From positions 1 to 41,312 of the forward strand of contig JANTHR010000010.1 of the NCBI GenBank assembly GCA_024762315.1: a DNA stretch of 41,312 nucleotides, written 5' to 3'. Below the pieces are notes generated by a model. That model was not told the origin of the DNA and did no database searches. It worked only from the letters and a program-made list of their open reading frames with translations. Source of the stretch: Sulfurovum sp. (GTDB lineage Bacteria; Campylobacterota; Campylobacteria; Campylobacterales; Sulfurovaceae). The position numbers and the translations under genes are program-made. Below are positions 8,006 to 15,968 of this stretch, in pieces. Within the stretch, counting starts at the first letter, position 1. Each line of letters begins with the position of its first letter.

Positions 8006-8872
8006 CTAGATAAATATCTCATCTAAAATAGTATTGACATACTCATTGGCTTTAAAGCGGATCAAATCCTTGGGTTGCTCTCCTGTACCTATATAGAAAA
8101 TAGGCATTTTAAGTTCATCGGCAATACTGAGTACTGCTCCACCTTTGGCAGTACCGTCAAGTTTCGTAATGATTATACCATCAATTCCGATCATTTCATT
8201 GAATGCTTTTGCCTGATTGATGGCTGAAGTTCCCTGGGTACCGTCAAGTATGAGTATTTTTCTGTGTGGTGCTCCTTCTTGGGCTTTATTTGCAACACGT
8301 ATCATTTTTTTGAGTTCTTCAGAGAGATTTGTCTGCGTATGGAGCCTTCCGGCTGTATCTATAATGACATTGTCATACCCTTTTGCCTTGGCTGATTCTA
8401 TCGTATCATAGACTACAGCAGAAGGGTCATGTCCCTGTTGTGTCGCTACGATAGGGATATCCAGTTTTGCTGCCCATCGCGTAAGCTGTTCTATGGCTGC
8501 TGCACGGAAAGTATCTCCTGCCCCCAGGATCACTTTTTTCCCTTCCTGCTGATAACGGAAAGCCAGTTTAGAGATCGTCGTGGTCTTTCCTGCACCGTTG
8601 ACACCAATGATCATTTCAACAAAAGGTTTTACATCACTCTCTTTCCAGTCAGCTTTATATTGGAATACGGAGATAAGAGAGTTGAATGCCTGGACACGAT
8701 TGATCTTCTCCGGAAGTGCATCTAAAAGTCTTTCTATCAATGCATAGTTGACATCGGCCTCAAGCAGAATATCTTCAAATTCATCTTTACTGAGTTCTTT
8801 TCTTTTTGTCGGGGCAACCTCTTTAATGGCTTCATTCGTCCTCCCTAACACTTTTTTAAACAGATTAAACAT
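8006..8872 (-). CDS. ftsY: Signal recognition particle receptor FtsY
   Basis: This 288-residue GTPase has the SRP-type NG domain: P-loop GVNGAGKTT at 90-98, DTFRAAAIEQL at 120-130, DTAGR at 172-176 and TKLDGTAKGG at 236-245. The N domain helices precede it, but the long acidic A domain of the E. coli protein is absent, as in other short FtsY proteins, so membrane binding probably relies on the N-terminal MFNLFKKVLGR amphipathic helix. FtsY docks ribosome-SRP complexes at the SecYEG translocon. It sits between a TlpA-like lipoprotein gene (10 bp upstream) and a membrane protein gene. Confidence 0.96.
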   Translation of the reverse strand: MFNLFKKVLGRTNEAIKEVAPTKRKELSKDEFEDILLEADVNYALIERLLDALPEKINRVQAFNSLISVFQYKADWKESDVKPFVEMIIGVNGAGKTTTISKLAFRYQQEGKKVILGAGDTFRAAAIEQLTRWAAKLDIPIVATQQGHDPSAVVYDTIESAKAKGYDNVIIDTAGRLHTQTNLSEELKKMIRVANKAQEGAPHRKILILDGTQGTSAINQAKAFNEMIGIDGIIITKLDGTAKGGAVLSIADELKMPIFYIGTGEQPKDLIRFKANEYVNTILDEIFI

Positions 8873-8882
8873 ATAGTCTTCC

Positions 8883-9521
8883 TTATTTTATTGCTTCTTG
8901 AATATCGTGCTCTATCATTTCTACAGGGACAGCACCTTCATAGTGTATATAGTAATTTCCCTTCTTATACAAAACAGTAAGCGGTAACGGAAAATTTTCA
9001 GGAAGTTGCAGACCTTTTACCAATTGTGCTGCAAAAGCATCATTGTCTTCACTGTTTGAGATATAGTAATCTGCATGATGTTTTTTTATAAAGGTCTTCA
9101 AAGTACTGTTGTTTTGCCTGTCATTTACAAGTACCCCTGCAATAAACAGTTTGTTTTTATACTTTTTTTGGAGATCGGAGAGATAGGGTATCTCTCCTCT
9201 GCAGGGAGGGCACCATGTGGCAAAGAGGTTGATCAGTATCAAGGGTGCAGTGATGTCGGTAGACGTAATGCTCTTATTGTCAATACTGATCGTATACCTG
9301 CTCTGTTCGATATCGTTTAAAACAAAAGTATGCCTTGAAGTGGTTGCAGGGGCTGTATTGTTCGTCTTGTTTTCATGTATGTCGTGTTGTACTTTACCTT
9401 TTGGGCTAAGGATATCGGTTGTATTCTCTATGGGAGTATTCGATTCTTGAGACTTTTTATCTTCACAGCCCGTTAAACATATTAAAATAATGGTTAAGAG
9501 CAGTGTGCAGGTTTTTTTCAC
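8883..9521 (-). CDS. TlpA/ResA-like thioredoxin-fold lipoprotein
   Basis: This 212-residue protein has a signal ending in the lipobox ICLTGC (Cys19), a polar linker, and a thioredoxin-like domain with the active site WCPPC at 103-107 in LFATWCPPCRGEIPYL. Family members are periplasmic thiol-disulfide reductases used in cytochrome c maturation or protein disulfide handling. The cis-proline region appears as FPLPLTVLYKKG. It is the first gene of a block with ftsY and starts close to the divergent cyclo-ligase gene. Its substrate is unknown. Confidence 0.87.
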   Translation of the reverse strand: MKKTCTLLLTIILICLTGCEDKKSQESNTPIENTTDILSPKGKVQHDIHENKTNNTAPATTSRHTFVLNDIEQSRYTISIDNKSITSTDITAPLILINLFATWCPPCRGEIPYLSDLQKKYKNKLFIAGVLVNDRQNNSTLKTFIKKHHADYYISNSEDNDAFAAQLVKGLQLPENFPLPLTVLYKKGNYYIHYEGAVPVEMIEHDIQEAIK

Positions 9522-9543
9522 TTCATTCCTTCAAAGCTTACGT

Positions 9544-9562
9544 TATAATTAGACAGATTATA
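9544..9562. promoter_or_regulatory. Overlapping divergent -10 elements
   Basis: Within the 61-bp gap between the divergent TlpA-like and cyclo-ligase genes there is TATAAT on the plus strand (9544-9549) and another on the minus strand (9562-9557), only 7 bp apart. Polymerase could not occupy both at once. Neither has a clear -35. Confidence 0.4.
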
Positions 9563-9582
9563 CCAAAAGAGCACTAAAAAGA

Positions 9583-10137
9583 ATGGAAGTCATGCAAAGA
9601 GATAATAACAAAAATCATTTCAGGAAGTATTGTTTAAAACGTTTACAAAAGGCAAGTGTCATCAATAGCTATAAAAAAGACAAATTGGTAACACGGCGTT
9701 TGTATCAATTCATCATGGAGCATAATGCACGCAAGATCATGCTCTATCTTCCCTTGGGGACAGAGGTGAACCTTTATCCGCTTATTAAACGTTTAAGACA
9801 GGAAAAGAGAGAACTCTATGTGCCGTTTATGGTGGGTAAAAGTTTTAGGGTGGTAAAATATAGATTACCACTAGAGAAAAAACGTTTTGGGATAAAAGAA
9901 CCCAAAGATTCAAAACAGTATAGAACTAAAAAATTAGATATAGCTATCGTACCTATAGTGGGGATGGATGTTACATGCAGACGTGTAGGATTCGGAAAGG
10001 GGATGTATGATAGATTTTTTGAAAAAGAGATTAAAAATATAAATAATATAGTGTTTGTGGCACGTGAATTGTGTTATAGTAAAGAGATCATTACAGACCA
10101 TTATGATGTAAAAGCAGATGTGGTCATCGTGCCATAA
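9583..10137 (+). CDS. 5-formyltetrahydrofolate cyclo-ligase family protein
   Basis: This is a 184-residue protein with family features: an N-terminal basic helix, IMLYLPLGTEVNLYPLI (phosphate/ATP region), FGIKEP, IAIVPIVGMDVTCRRVGFGKGMYDRFF containing the conserved GxG-K-G-x-YD signature, and a C-terminal HYDVKADVVIVP. The enzyme uses ATP to convert 5-formyl-THF to 5,10-methenyl-THF, salvaging folate. The N-terminal region is lysine-rich and a little diverged. ATG 9592 is an alternative start but has a cramped ribosome site. Ribonuclease Y follows 53 bp later on the same strand. Confidence 0.88.
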   Translation: MEVMQRDNNKNHFRKYCLKRLQKASVINSYKKDKLVTRRLYQFIMEHNARKIMLYLPLGTEVNLYPLIKRLRQEKRELYVPFMVGKSFRVVKYRLPLEKKRFGIKEPKDSKQYRTKKLDIAIVPIVGMDVTCRRVGFGKGMYDRFFEKEIKNINNIVFVARELCYSKEIITDHYDVKADVVIVP

Positions 10138-10190
10138 GAATGAGATAGATATATTTTTTTACGCTTTTTCTTTTATAGAGAAGGATAAAT

Positions 10191-11717
10191 ATGTTAGGGA
10201 TGATAGGAATATCCGGGTTGGCTGGTGTAGCCGTGGGAGCAGGAGTTTTCTACCTGTGGTTACAAAGCAGTACAAAAAAGAAATTCGCACATTTGGAGCT
10301 GGAGGCAAAAGCAAAGGCCAAAGCCATAGCCAATGAGGCGGAACTTTTACTGCAGGAAGCCAATGTCAAGATAAAGACCAAAGAGCTGGAGTTGGAACGT
10401 GAGTTCCAAAACCGGATTGCCGAGGTTGAGGAGCGTAACCGTGCTTTGATCCTGCAGAGCAAAGAGTTGGTCAAAGAAGAAGAGAGATTGGCGCTTTTAC
10501 AGCATCATGTTGAAGAAAAAGAAAAGAGTTTAGAAAAACTTGAAGCGCAAAAACAAGAAGAGATCGATCAAGCTATTCATGTGATGCAAAACGTAGCTTC
10601 GCTAACCAAAAAAGAAGCAAAAAACTATATTTTGGAAAAGGTGGAAGAAGAGAGCCGTTCAGAGATCGCAGGAATAGTACGTAAGTATGAACAGTTGGCC
10701 AAAGAAGAAGGAGAGAAAAAAGCGAACTATATCTTAGCGCAGGCAACCACACGTTATGCAGGTGATTTTGCCGGAGAGAGACTGATAAATCTTATCGCTC
10801 TGCCCAGTGACGAACATAAAGGCCGTATTATCGGCAAAGAGGGAAGAAATATCAAGACCCTTGAGATGCTTTTAGGTGTAGACATCGTTGTGGATGAAAC
10901 ACCGGGCGTGATTTTGGTAAGTTCTTTTAACCTTTACAGAAGAGCGATCGCTACACGTGTGATAGAGATACTCGTTGAAGACGGACGTATCCATCCCGGA
11001 AGGATCGAAGAGGTGCATGAGAAAGTGCAGGCTGAGTTTGAGCAGAAAACCTATGAAGAGGGTGAGAATATTCTCATAGATCTGGGGCTTTTCCCGATGC
11101 ACGAAGAACTTGTAAGGCTGCTTGGACGCATGAAATACAGAGCAAGTTACGGACAAAACGCATTGGCACATACTCTCGAAGTGGCAAAACTGGCAAAAGT
11201 AATGGCTGCCGAGATGGGTGGAGATGAAAAGCTGGCCATGCGTGCAGGGCTCTTGCATGATATCGGTAAGGCTTTGACTCAGGATATGGGCGGCTCCCAC
11301 GTAGACATAGGTGCAGAGATATGCCGCAGACACAATGAACACCCTACGGTCATTAATGCTATTTATGCCCATCATGGGCATGAAGAACCAGATTCAGTGG
11401 AGAGTGCAGCTGTCTGTGCCGCAGATACACTCAGTGCTGCAAGACCGGGTGCAAGACGTGAAGTCCTGGAGAGTTTTACGAAACGTGTCAAAGAGATAGA
11501 AGAGATCGCCACAGGCAGGAAAGGTGTGTTTCAGGCATATGCGATCAATGCAGGTCGTGAAATACGGGTTTTTGTCAATGCCAGGAAAATAAGTGACAAT
11601 GAAGCTGTTCTTTTAAGTAAAGAGATCGCAAAAGAGATACAGGACAAAGTGCAGTATCCCGGTGAAATAAAGGTCAATGTAATTCGTGAGACACGGGCAA
11701 CGAGTTATGCAAAATAA
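10191..11717 (+). CDS. rny: Ribonuclease Y
   Basis: This 508-residue protein has the canonical order: an N-terminal membrane anchor (ISGLAGVAVGAGVFYLWL), a long charged coiled coil to about residue 170, a KH domain with IIGKEGRNIKTLEMLLGVDIVVDETPG near 210-240, and an HD phosphodiesterase domain with catalytic His356-Asp357 in HDIGKA. RNase Y is an endoribonuclease initiating mRNA decay at the membrane, the functional counterpart of RNase E in lineages that lack it. GAAGGAT lies before the ATG. Codon use and length give no sign of disruption. Confidence 0.97.
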   Translation: MLGMIGISGLAGVAVGAGVFYLWLQSSTKKKFAHLELEAKAKAKAIANEAELLLQEANVKIKTKELELEREFQNRIAEVEERNRALILQSKELVKEEERLALLQHHVEEKEKSLEKLEAQKQEEIDQAIHVMQNVASLTKKEAKNYILEKVEEESRSEIAGIVRKYEQLAKEEGEKKANYILAQATTRYAGDFAGERLINLIALPSDEHKGRIIGKEGRNIKTLEMLLGVDIVVDETPGVILVSSFNLYRRAIATRVIEILVEDGRIHPGRIEEVHEKVQAEFEQKTYEEGENILIDLGLFPMHEELVRLLGRMKYRASYGQNALAHTLEVAKLAKVMAAEMGGDEKLAMRAGLLHDIGKALTQDMGGSHVDIGAEICRRHNEHPTVINAIYAHHGHEEPDSVESAAVCAADTLSAARPGARREVLESFTKRVKEIEEIATGRKGVFQAYAINAGREIRVFVNARKISDNEAVLLSKEIAKEIQDKVQYPGEIKVNVIRETRATSYAK

Positions 11718-11730
11718 ATGTGAAAAGCGC

Positions 11731-11736
11731 TATAAT
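11731..11736 (+). promoter_or_regulatory. Putative -10 upstream of the small unknown gene
   Basis: TATAAT sits in the 45-bp gap after rny, placing a transcript start about 20 bases before the next ATG. No -35 consensus is seen. Confidence 0.35.
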
Positions 11737-11762
11737 CAACTATCAATATATAAAGGTAAAAA

Positions 11763-12056
11763 ATGGACAGATGTCAGGAAATTAAAGCACATATCAGAAT
11801 GGAAGAGCGCTATGAAGGATTAAGCCTTATTTTTGGTGATAATATGACATTGAAAAATGAGATACTTCAGGCTATTAACGATACAAAAAAAGAGACCGGG
11901 AAGGCCCCTTTTATTTTTGACAAGGTCTCAAATGATAGACCGGATATCCAATGTATTTATATGGAATTTCATGACGATGTACACAGAGAGGCTGGAGATT
12001 TTTTTACCAGAATACTTCAAAAACTGAATATAGACCATTGTGAAAAGGATATATAA
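11763..12056 (+). CDS. Small protein of unknown function
   Basis: This is a 97-residue open frame with AAAGG upstream of the ATG. It has mixed alpha/beta character, with LKNEILQAINDTKKETGKAPFIF followed by DIQCIYMEFHDDVHREAGDFF and no signal or membrane segment. Its stop codon abuts the start of the cyclophilin gene, supporting reality and co-transcription. An internal ATG at 11847 (MTLKNEIL) is a second possible start. I do not recognise a family. Confidence 0.62.
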   Translation: MDRCQEIKAHIRMEERYEGLSLIFGDNMTLKNEILQAINDTKKETGKAPFIFDKVSNDRPDIQCIYMEFHDDVHREAGDFFTRILQKLNIDHCEKDI

Positions 12057-12620
12057 ATGAAGAAATTATTGATTGGATTGCTTTTTTTGGGCTTGTGTTT
12101 ACAGGTGAATGCCGAAGAAGTAAAATCAGCTGCTGCAAATACCGGCAAAGCACCTATTGTGGTACTGGAAACCAATGCAGGGAAAATCGAACTTAAGTTA
12201 TATCCCAAGAAATCACCTTTGGCGGTAGAGAACTTTGTAGGGCTTGTTAAAAAAGGATACTATGACGGAATTATTTTTCATAGAGTGATCAAGAACTTTA
12301 TGATACAGGGCGGAGACCCGACAGGTACAGGCAGAGGAGGTCAGTCTATCTGGGGTAAAGAGTTTAAAAATGAGAATTCACCCAATCTTGTGTTTGATAG
12401 GCCATTCTTGCTTGCCATGGCAAACAGAGGACCAAACACAAACGGTAGTCAGTTTTTCATTACGACCGTACCAACACCACATCTCAATGGTGGATATACG
12501 ATCTTTGGAGAAGTGGTCTCAGGGCAGGACACTGTCAGAAAAATAGAGAATGTATCCGTTTCCAGAGGAATGAACAAACCTCTTTTTGATCAGGTGATCA
12601 AAAAAGCATATATCAAATAA
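12057..12620 (+). CDS. Periplasmic cyclophilin-type peptidyl-prolyl isomerase
   Basis: This 187-residue protein has a signal peptide ([19 protein letters not shown]) and a complete cyclophilin domain: [17 protein letters not shown] with the catalytic Arg, [19 protein letters not shown], and [13 protein letters not shown]. It catalyses cis-trans isomerisation of prolyl bonds, here exported to the periplasm. The domain is the compact bacterial form. It directly follows the small unknown gene and is followed after 3 bp by cmoB. Confidence 0.94.
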   Translation: MKKLLIGLLFLGLCLQVNAEEVKSAAANTGKAPIVVLETNAGKIELKLYPKKSPLAVENFVGLVKKGYYDGIIFHRVIKNFMIQGGDPTGTGRGGQSIWGKEFKNENSPNLVFDRPFLLAMANRGPNTNGSQFFITTVPTPHLNGGYTIFGEVVSGQDTVRKIENVSVSRGMNKPLFDQVIKKAYIK

Positions 12621-12623
12621 CTA

Positions 12624-13526
12624 ATGAATCTGAATAGTGTAAGAGAAGAACGCCAAAAATGGCTTACATGGAAGAATATCAAGCCTTATCAGGAAGCGAT
12701 CAAAGCTCTGCCGGAGTATCCGCATGCAAAGGTCACACTTGGTAACAGTATAGAGATACAAATAGAAAACCTTTCTAATGAAGAGGCAGAGCAGATAAAA
12801 CAAACTGCCCTGCTTATGAAACCTTGGCGTAAAGGCCCGTTTGGGATCAATGATCTTTTTATCGATTCAGAATGGCAGAGTCAGATCAAATACAATTTGC
12901 TGGAACCCCATTTTGACCTTAGAGATAAAATAGTAGGTGATATCGGTTGCAATAACGGTTATTACCTTTTCCGTATGCTTTCACAGTCACCTAAAAAACT
13001 GATAGGGTTTGACCCTTCCGCAATTTACTACTCCCAGTTTCAATTCATAAACCACTTTGTAAAATCAAATATTGTCTATGAACTATTGGGTGTAGAGCAT
13101 GTAGCGTTCTATGAACATAAGTTCGATACACTTTTTTGTCTGGGTGTACTTTATCATCGTTCTGATCCCGTAGCTATGCTGAAATCTCTCTTTAAAGGAC
13201 TTAACAAAGGGGGAGAGCTTATACTTGATACATTTATGATAGACGGGGAAGAAGAGATAGCCCTTACTCCCAAAGACAGATACTCCAAGATTCCCAATAT
13301 ATACTTTGTACCTACGGTCAATGCATTGAAAAACTGGTGTTGCAGAGCAGGGTTTGAGAGTGTTGAAGTGCTGGAGATAATGAAAACAGAATCAAAAGAA
13401 CAGAGAAAAACAGAATGGATCGATACCCAAAGCCTTGAAGATTTCCTTGACCCGAATGACCCTGAAAAAACAGTTGAAGGATACCCCGCACCCAAGCGCG
13501 TCTACATAAAAGCGATAAAAAAATAA
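12624..13526 (+). CDS. cmoB: tRNA 5-hydroxyuridine carboxymethyltransferase CmoB
   Basis: This 300-residue protein matches CmoB: an N-terminal helical part with RKGPFGINDLFIDSEW, the class I methyltransferase motif VGDIGCNNGYYLFRM, GFDPSAIYYSQFQFI, and FCLGVLYHRSDPVAMLKSL. CmoB uses carboxy-SAM to carboxymethylate 5-hydroxyuridine at tRNA position 34, making cmo5U. The partner CmoA that produces carboxy-SAM is not in the window. The start three bases after the cyclophilin stop indicates co-transcription. Confidence 0.93.
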   Translation: MNLNSVREERQKWLTWKNIKPYQEAIKALPEYPHAKVTLGNSIEIQIENLSNEEAEQIKQTALLMKPWRKGPFGINDLFIDSEWQSQIKYNLLEPHFDLRDKIVGDIGCNNGYYLFRMLSQSPKKLIGFDPSAIYYSQFQFINHFVKSNIVYELLGVEHVAFYEHKFDTLFCLGVLYHRSDPVAMLKSLFKGLNKGGELILDTFMIDGEEEIALTPKDRYSKIPNIYFVPTVNALKNWCCRAGFESVEVLEIMKTESKEQRKTEWIDTQSLEDFLDPNDPEKTVEGYPAPKRVYIKAIKK

Positions 13527-13530
13527 AAAA

Positions 13531-13559
13531 TTGACATTTTTTTGACAATTTTTTACTAT
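13531..13559 (+). promoter_or_regulatory. Candidate promoter of the HsrA-like regulator
   Basis: TTGACA at 13531-13536 (with a second TTGACA at 13542-13547) precedes TACTAT at 13554-13559 with a 17-bp spacer. The leader to the ATG at 13740 would be about 170 bases. Which TTGACA is used cannot be decided from the sequence. Confidence 0.35.
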
Positions 13560-13681
13560 ACTTCTTTAATGAATCAGGCATACAAAGCAAATCATACCCA
13601 AAAGGCTAAAAAGTTACTTTTATTTTTAAATAAGGTTGATTTTGCTATAAATACGCTATTAAAAGAGAAAAGTAGAAAAAA

Positions 13682-13702
13682 TTTAAGCTTCTGTTTAAGC
13701 TT
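13682..13702 (+). promoter_or_regulatory. Direct repeat TTTAAGCTT upstream of the HsrA-like gene, candidate autoregulatory site
   Basis: Two identical 9-mers TTTAAGCTT start at 13682 and 13694, a 12-bp period, about 40 bp before the start codon. OmpR-family regulators bind tandem half-sites, and HP1043 of Helicobacter has been reported to recognise TTTAAG-type boxes including at its own promoter. Binding here is inference. Confidence 0.45.
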
Positions 13703-13739
13703 TGTTTACTTTTTGAGTAGATAGGAACAGTATAACACT

Positions 13740-14399
13740 ATGAGAATACTAACAGTAGGTTTCAGCGACGAATACGTTAAGGACCTTGAAAAAGAACTGG
13801 ACAAATATTTTATCTGTATCGTTGATAATGCAAAAGACATGTATGATGCAACGAACTTTACAGATTTTAGACACTACGAACTTGTCATTATCGTAGATGA
13901 AGGCGTGAAGTTTTCGCTTGAACGCTATGTCAATGAAGTGAAGAAAAAGAAGAGTGAAACAAAGATCATGATCTTGACGTCTGATTACCGTCAACAGGCA
14001 GGTTTTTTTGCTTTAGGTGCAGATGATGTGATCTATAATCACTGTGAACATGCGGATCTTGTTGCTGCAAGAGTATTGGCAAATATGAGACACCTTTTCG
14101 GTACGCAGGTAAATATAGACAAACTTGTGATCGATATCGCTAACAAGAAGATTGAATTCGATCAGAAGATCGTTTCTCTGAACGGTAAGACATTTGATAT
14201 CTTGGCATACCTTGCACTTAGGAAACAGCGTGTATTCTCCAAAGATGAGATCATTAATGCACTCTGGGAAGAGCCGGAGTATGTAAGTGATAACACGGTT
14301 GAAGTTGCGATCAATCAGATACGTAAACGTTTGAAGAGTATACTCGGTTTCCAGGTGATACACACTGTAAGACGTAGAGGATATAAGTTCTCGTATTAA
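13740..14399 (+). CDS. Orphan OmpR-family response regulator resembling HsrA (HP1043) / CosR
   Basis: This 219-residue protein has an N-terminal receiver-like domain and a C-terminal winged helix. The output domain ending (LWEEPEYVSDNTVEVAINQIRKR, then HTVRRRGYKFSY) is strikingly like HP1043. The receiver is degenerate: the beta-3 strand reads YELVIIVDEGVKFSLE instead of the usual DLVLLD-x-x-LP, so the phospho-acceptor Asp is displaced by one residue and the following conserved proline is missing. HP1043 and CosR are essential homeostatic regulators that act without phosphorylation. No histidine kinase gene is nearby. Whether this is the sole HsrA ortholog or a paralog cannot be told from one window. 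Confidence 0.82.
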   Translation: MRILTVGFSDEYVKDLEKELDKYFICIVDNAKDMYDATNFTDFRHYELVIIVDEGVKFSLERYVNEVKKKKSETKIMILTSDYRQQAGFFALGADDVIYNHCEHADLVAARVLANMRHLFGTQVNIDKLVIDIANKKIEFDQKIVSLNGKTFDILAYLALRKQRVFSKDEIINALWEEPEYVSDNTVEVAINQIRKRLKSILGFQVIHTVRRRGYKFSY

Positions 14400-14424
14400 G
14401 AGGCGCTGGAAATCCTTTTTTGCA

Positions 14425-14448
14425 GGTCGGGTTGTCCTAATCCTGACC
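14425..14448. terminator. Imperfect hairpin between convergent genes
   Basis: GGTCGGGTT and AATCCTGACC can pair through seven pairs including one wobble, in the 131-bp gap between the regulator and the convergent MBL-fold gene. There is no good U-tract, so terminator function is only suggested. Confidence 0.3.
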
Positions 14449-14530
14449 TACTTCTTTGACCATAAAACCCAAAGATTAGTATGGAACTAACGGCTCATCT
14501 GAATATAAACAATTCTCTTTATTCTAAAGT

Positions 14531-15136
14531 TTAAATACTCCTCTTGACTTGATCTATCCAAAAAGGTATGACCCTCTGTTCTGCTTTGAGAGTCGTACTG
14601 AGTCCATGACCGGGGTATATGGTGTAGTCTTCCTCTATTTTTAAGGCTTTCTCCAAACTTTTTAGCATGTCTTCTGCACTTGATGATGGGAAATCCCATC
14701 TTCCTATACTCTGTTGGAAGAGAAAATCTCCAGAAAACCAGACATCTCCTATTTCGATGATGCTGCATCCCGGAGTATGTCCAGGGAAGTGTCGATACTT
14801 TATTTTTACTCCTGCTATGGTAAGCGTTTCATCTCCGGTGACCTCATAGTCGGGAATACTTTTGGGTGTGCCTTGTCCCAAAGGATCATCTGTGAGCATA
14901 AAAGTATCATCTTTTGGACAGTAGATGGGAATATCAAGGATCTTTTTGATCTCTGCATTGGACCATACATGGTCAAAATGTCCATGCGTATTGAGGATGG
15001 CTACAGGGTTGCTGACATTATTCAAGACCCACGACGTCGCATCTACACCAGGATCGATAATGAAGTCTTTGCCATCAACCGTGGCAATGTAACAATTGGT
15101 CTGGTACGGTCCCATAGGCTGTATTTTAATCTGCAT
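14531..15136 (-). CDS. MBL-fold metallo-hydrolase (glyoxalase II-like)
   Basis: This 201-residue single-domain protein has the metallo-beta-lactamase metal site THGHFDH (His51, His53, Asp55, His56), then GHTPGCSIIEIGDVWFSGD and a final PGHG. These are the ligands of a binuclear metal centre as in YcbL-type glyoxalase II-like hydrolases. The C-terminal substrate-binding domain of true glyoxalase II is absent, so thioester hydrolysis is plausible but not proven. Its start codon is 16 bp from that of the divergent DUF455 gene. Confidence 0.85.
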   Translation of the reverse strand: MQIKIQPMGPYQTNCYIATVDGKDFIIDPGVDATSWVLNNVSNPVAILNTHGHFDHVWSNAEIKKILDIPIYCPKDDTFMLTDDPLGQGTPKSIPDYEVTGDETLTIAGVKIKYRHFPGHTPGCSIIEIGDVWFSGDFLFQQSIGRWDFPSSSAEDMLKSLEKALKIEEDYTIYPGHGLSTTLKAEQRVIPFWIDQVKRSI

Positions 15137-15140
15137 CGGT

Positions 15141-15146
15141 TATAAT
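15141..15146 (+). promoter_or_regulatory. Putative -10 of the DUF455 gene, implying a leaderless start
   Basis: TATAAT lies in the 16-bp gap between divergent start codons. Initiation seven bases downstream would coincide with ATG 15153, giving a leaderless mRNA. No -35 and no ribosome site are visible. Confidence 0.35.
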
Positions 15147-15152
15147 TTCCTT

Positions 15153-15968
15153 ATGAATATGTATCAAATCCTGGAACAAGCTATTATCAGTGGTGATATT
15201 CTCCTCAAGGAGGAGTTGACCATTCAATGTTTGGAATATTGTAACCAAAATCAGGTTAGTGAAGAGGCTGATTTTAAACCAAAGTTATTTAAAGAACCTT
15301 CCTATGCTTCAAAGTGTCGCATTGTTGATCCCAGAGAATTACCCCCAAGAAAGGATTTTGATACTGATGAGGGTTTGGCCACTTTGGTACATGCCATTGC
15401 ACATATAGAATATTCAGCTATCGATCTGGCACTGGATGCAGTCTATCGTTTTCCCAAGATGCCTATGGAATACAAAATAGACTGGTTGATTGTGGCAGAG
15501 GATGAAATACGACATTTTAAAATGCTCAAAGCAGTTCTTGATACCTTGGGCTATGAGTATGGGGATTTCCCTGTACATTGCGGGCTTTTTGATGCTGCTG
15601 AGCATACTGCTGATTCTGTACTTGACAGGATGGCAATAGTCCCCCGTTACTATGAAGCCTCGGGGCTTGATGTAAATCCACAGATCATTAAAAAATTGGA
15701 CAACAGGCGTAAACATCCTTTGGTAAAACAACTCATCGATGTACTGAACGTGATCTATGAAGAAGAGATCGACCATGTGCATAAAGGGGACAAGTGGTTT
15801 AAATATCTTTGTGAAAAAAATGCATTGGAAGAAAGTATCTATTTTGAGATACTTGAACGCTATAAATTACTTTCCAAACATCGACCTCATATCAATGTAG
15901 AGGCTCGAAAAGAGGCAGGTTTTACCTGTTCGGAGATCAAAAAACTCGGTGCAAAAGAGTGTAAATGA
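15153..15968 (+). CDS. Ferritin-like domain protein, DUF455 family
   Basis: From ATG 15153 the protein has 271 residues. Helical segments carry ExxH-type iron-ligand patterns (HAIAHIEYSAIDLALDA, VAEDEIRHFKMLKAVL, YEEEIDHVHKGDKWF), the signature of the DUF455 (COG2833) ferritin-like group. The biological function of the family is not established; related diiron proteins include tRNA hydroxylases and oxidases. The frame remains open upstream to 15096 but that segment lies inside the divergent gene and lacks a ribosome site, so it was dropped. ATG 15159 is an alternative. The stop overlaps the lpxK start by 4 bp (ATGA), so the two are translationally coupled. Confidence 0.82.
   Translation: MNMYQILEQAIISGDILLKEELTIQCLEYCNQNQVSEEADFKPKLFKEPSYASKCRIVDPRELPPRKDFDTDEGLATLVHAIAHIEYSAIDLALDAVYRFPKMPMEYKIDWLIVAEDEIRHFKMLKAVLDTLGYEYGDFPVHCGLFDAAEHTADSVLDRMAIVPRYYEASGLDVNPQIIKKLDNRRKHPLVKQLIDVLNVIYEEEIDHVHKGDKWFKYLCEKNALEESIYFEILERYKLLSKHRPHINVEARKEAGFTCSEIKKLGAKECK

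Noticed and set aside
10872..11381. A 169-codon minus-strand frame inside rny
   Set aside because: It lies entirely within the well-supported KH/HD coding region and shows no independent features.
15096..15152. N-terminal extension of the DUF455 protein
   Set aside because: It lies inside the divergent MBL-fold gene, has no ribosome site, and is not needed for the conserved domain.
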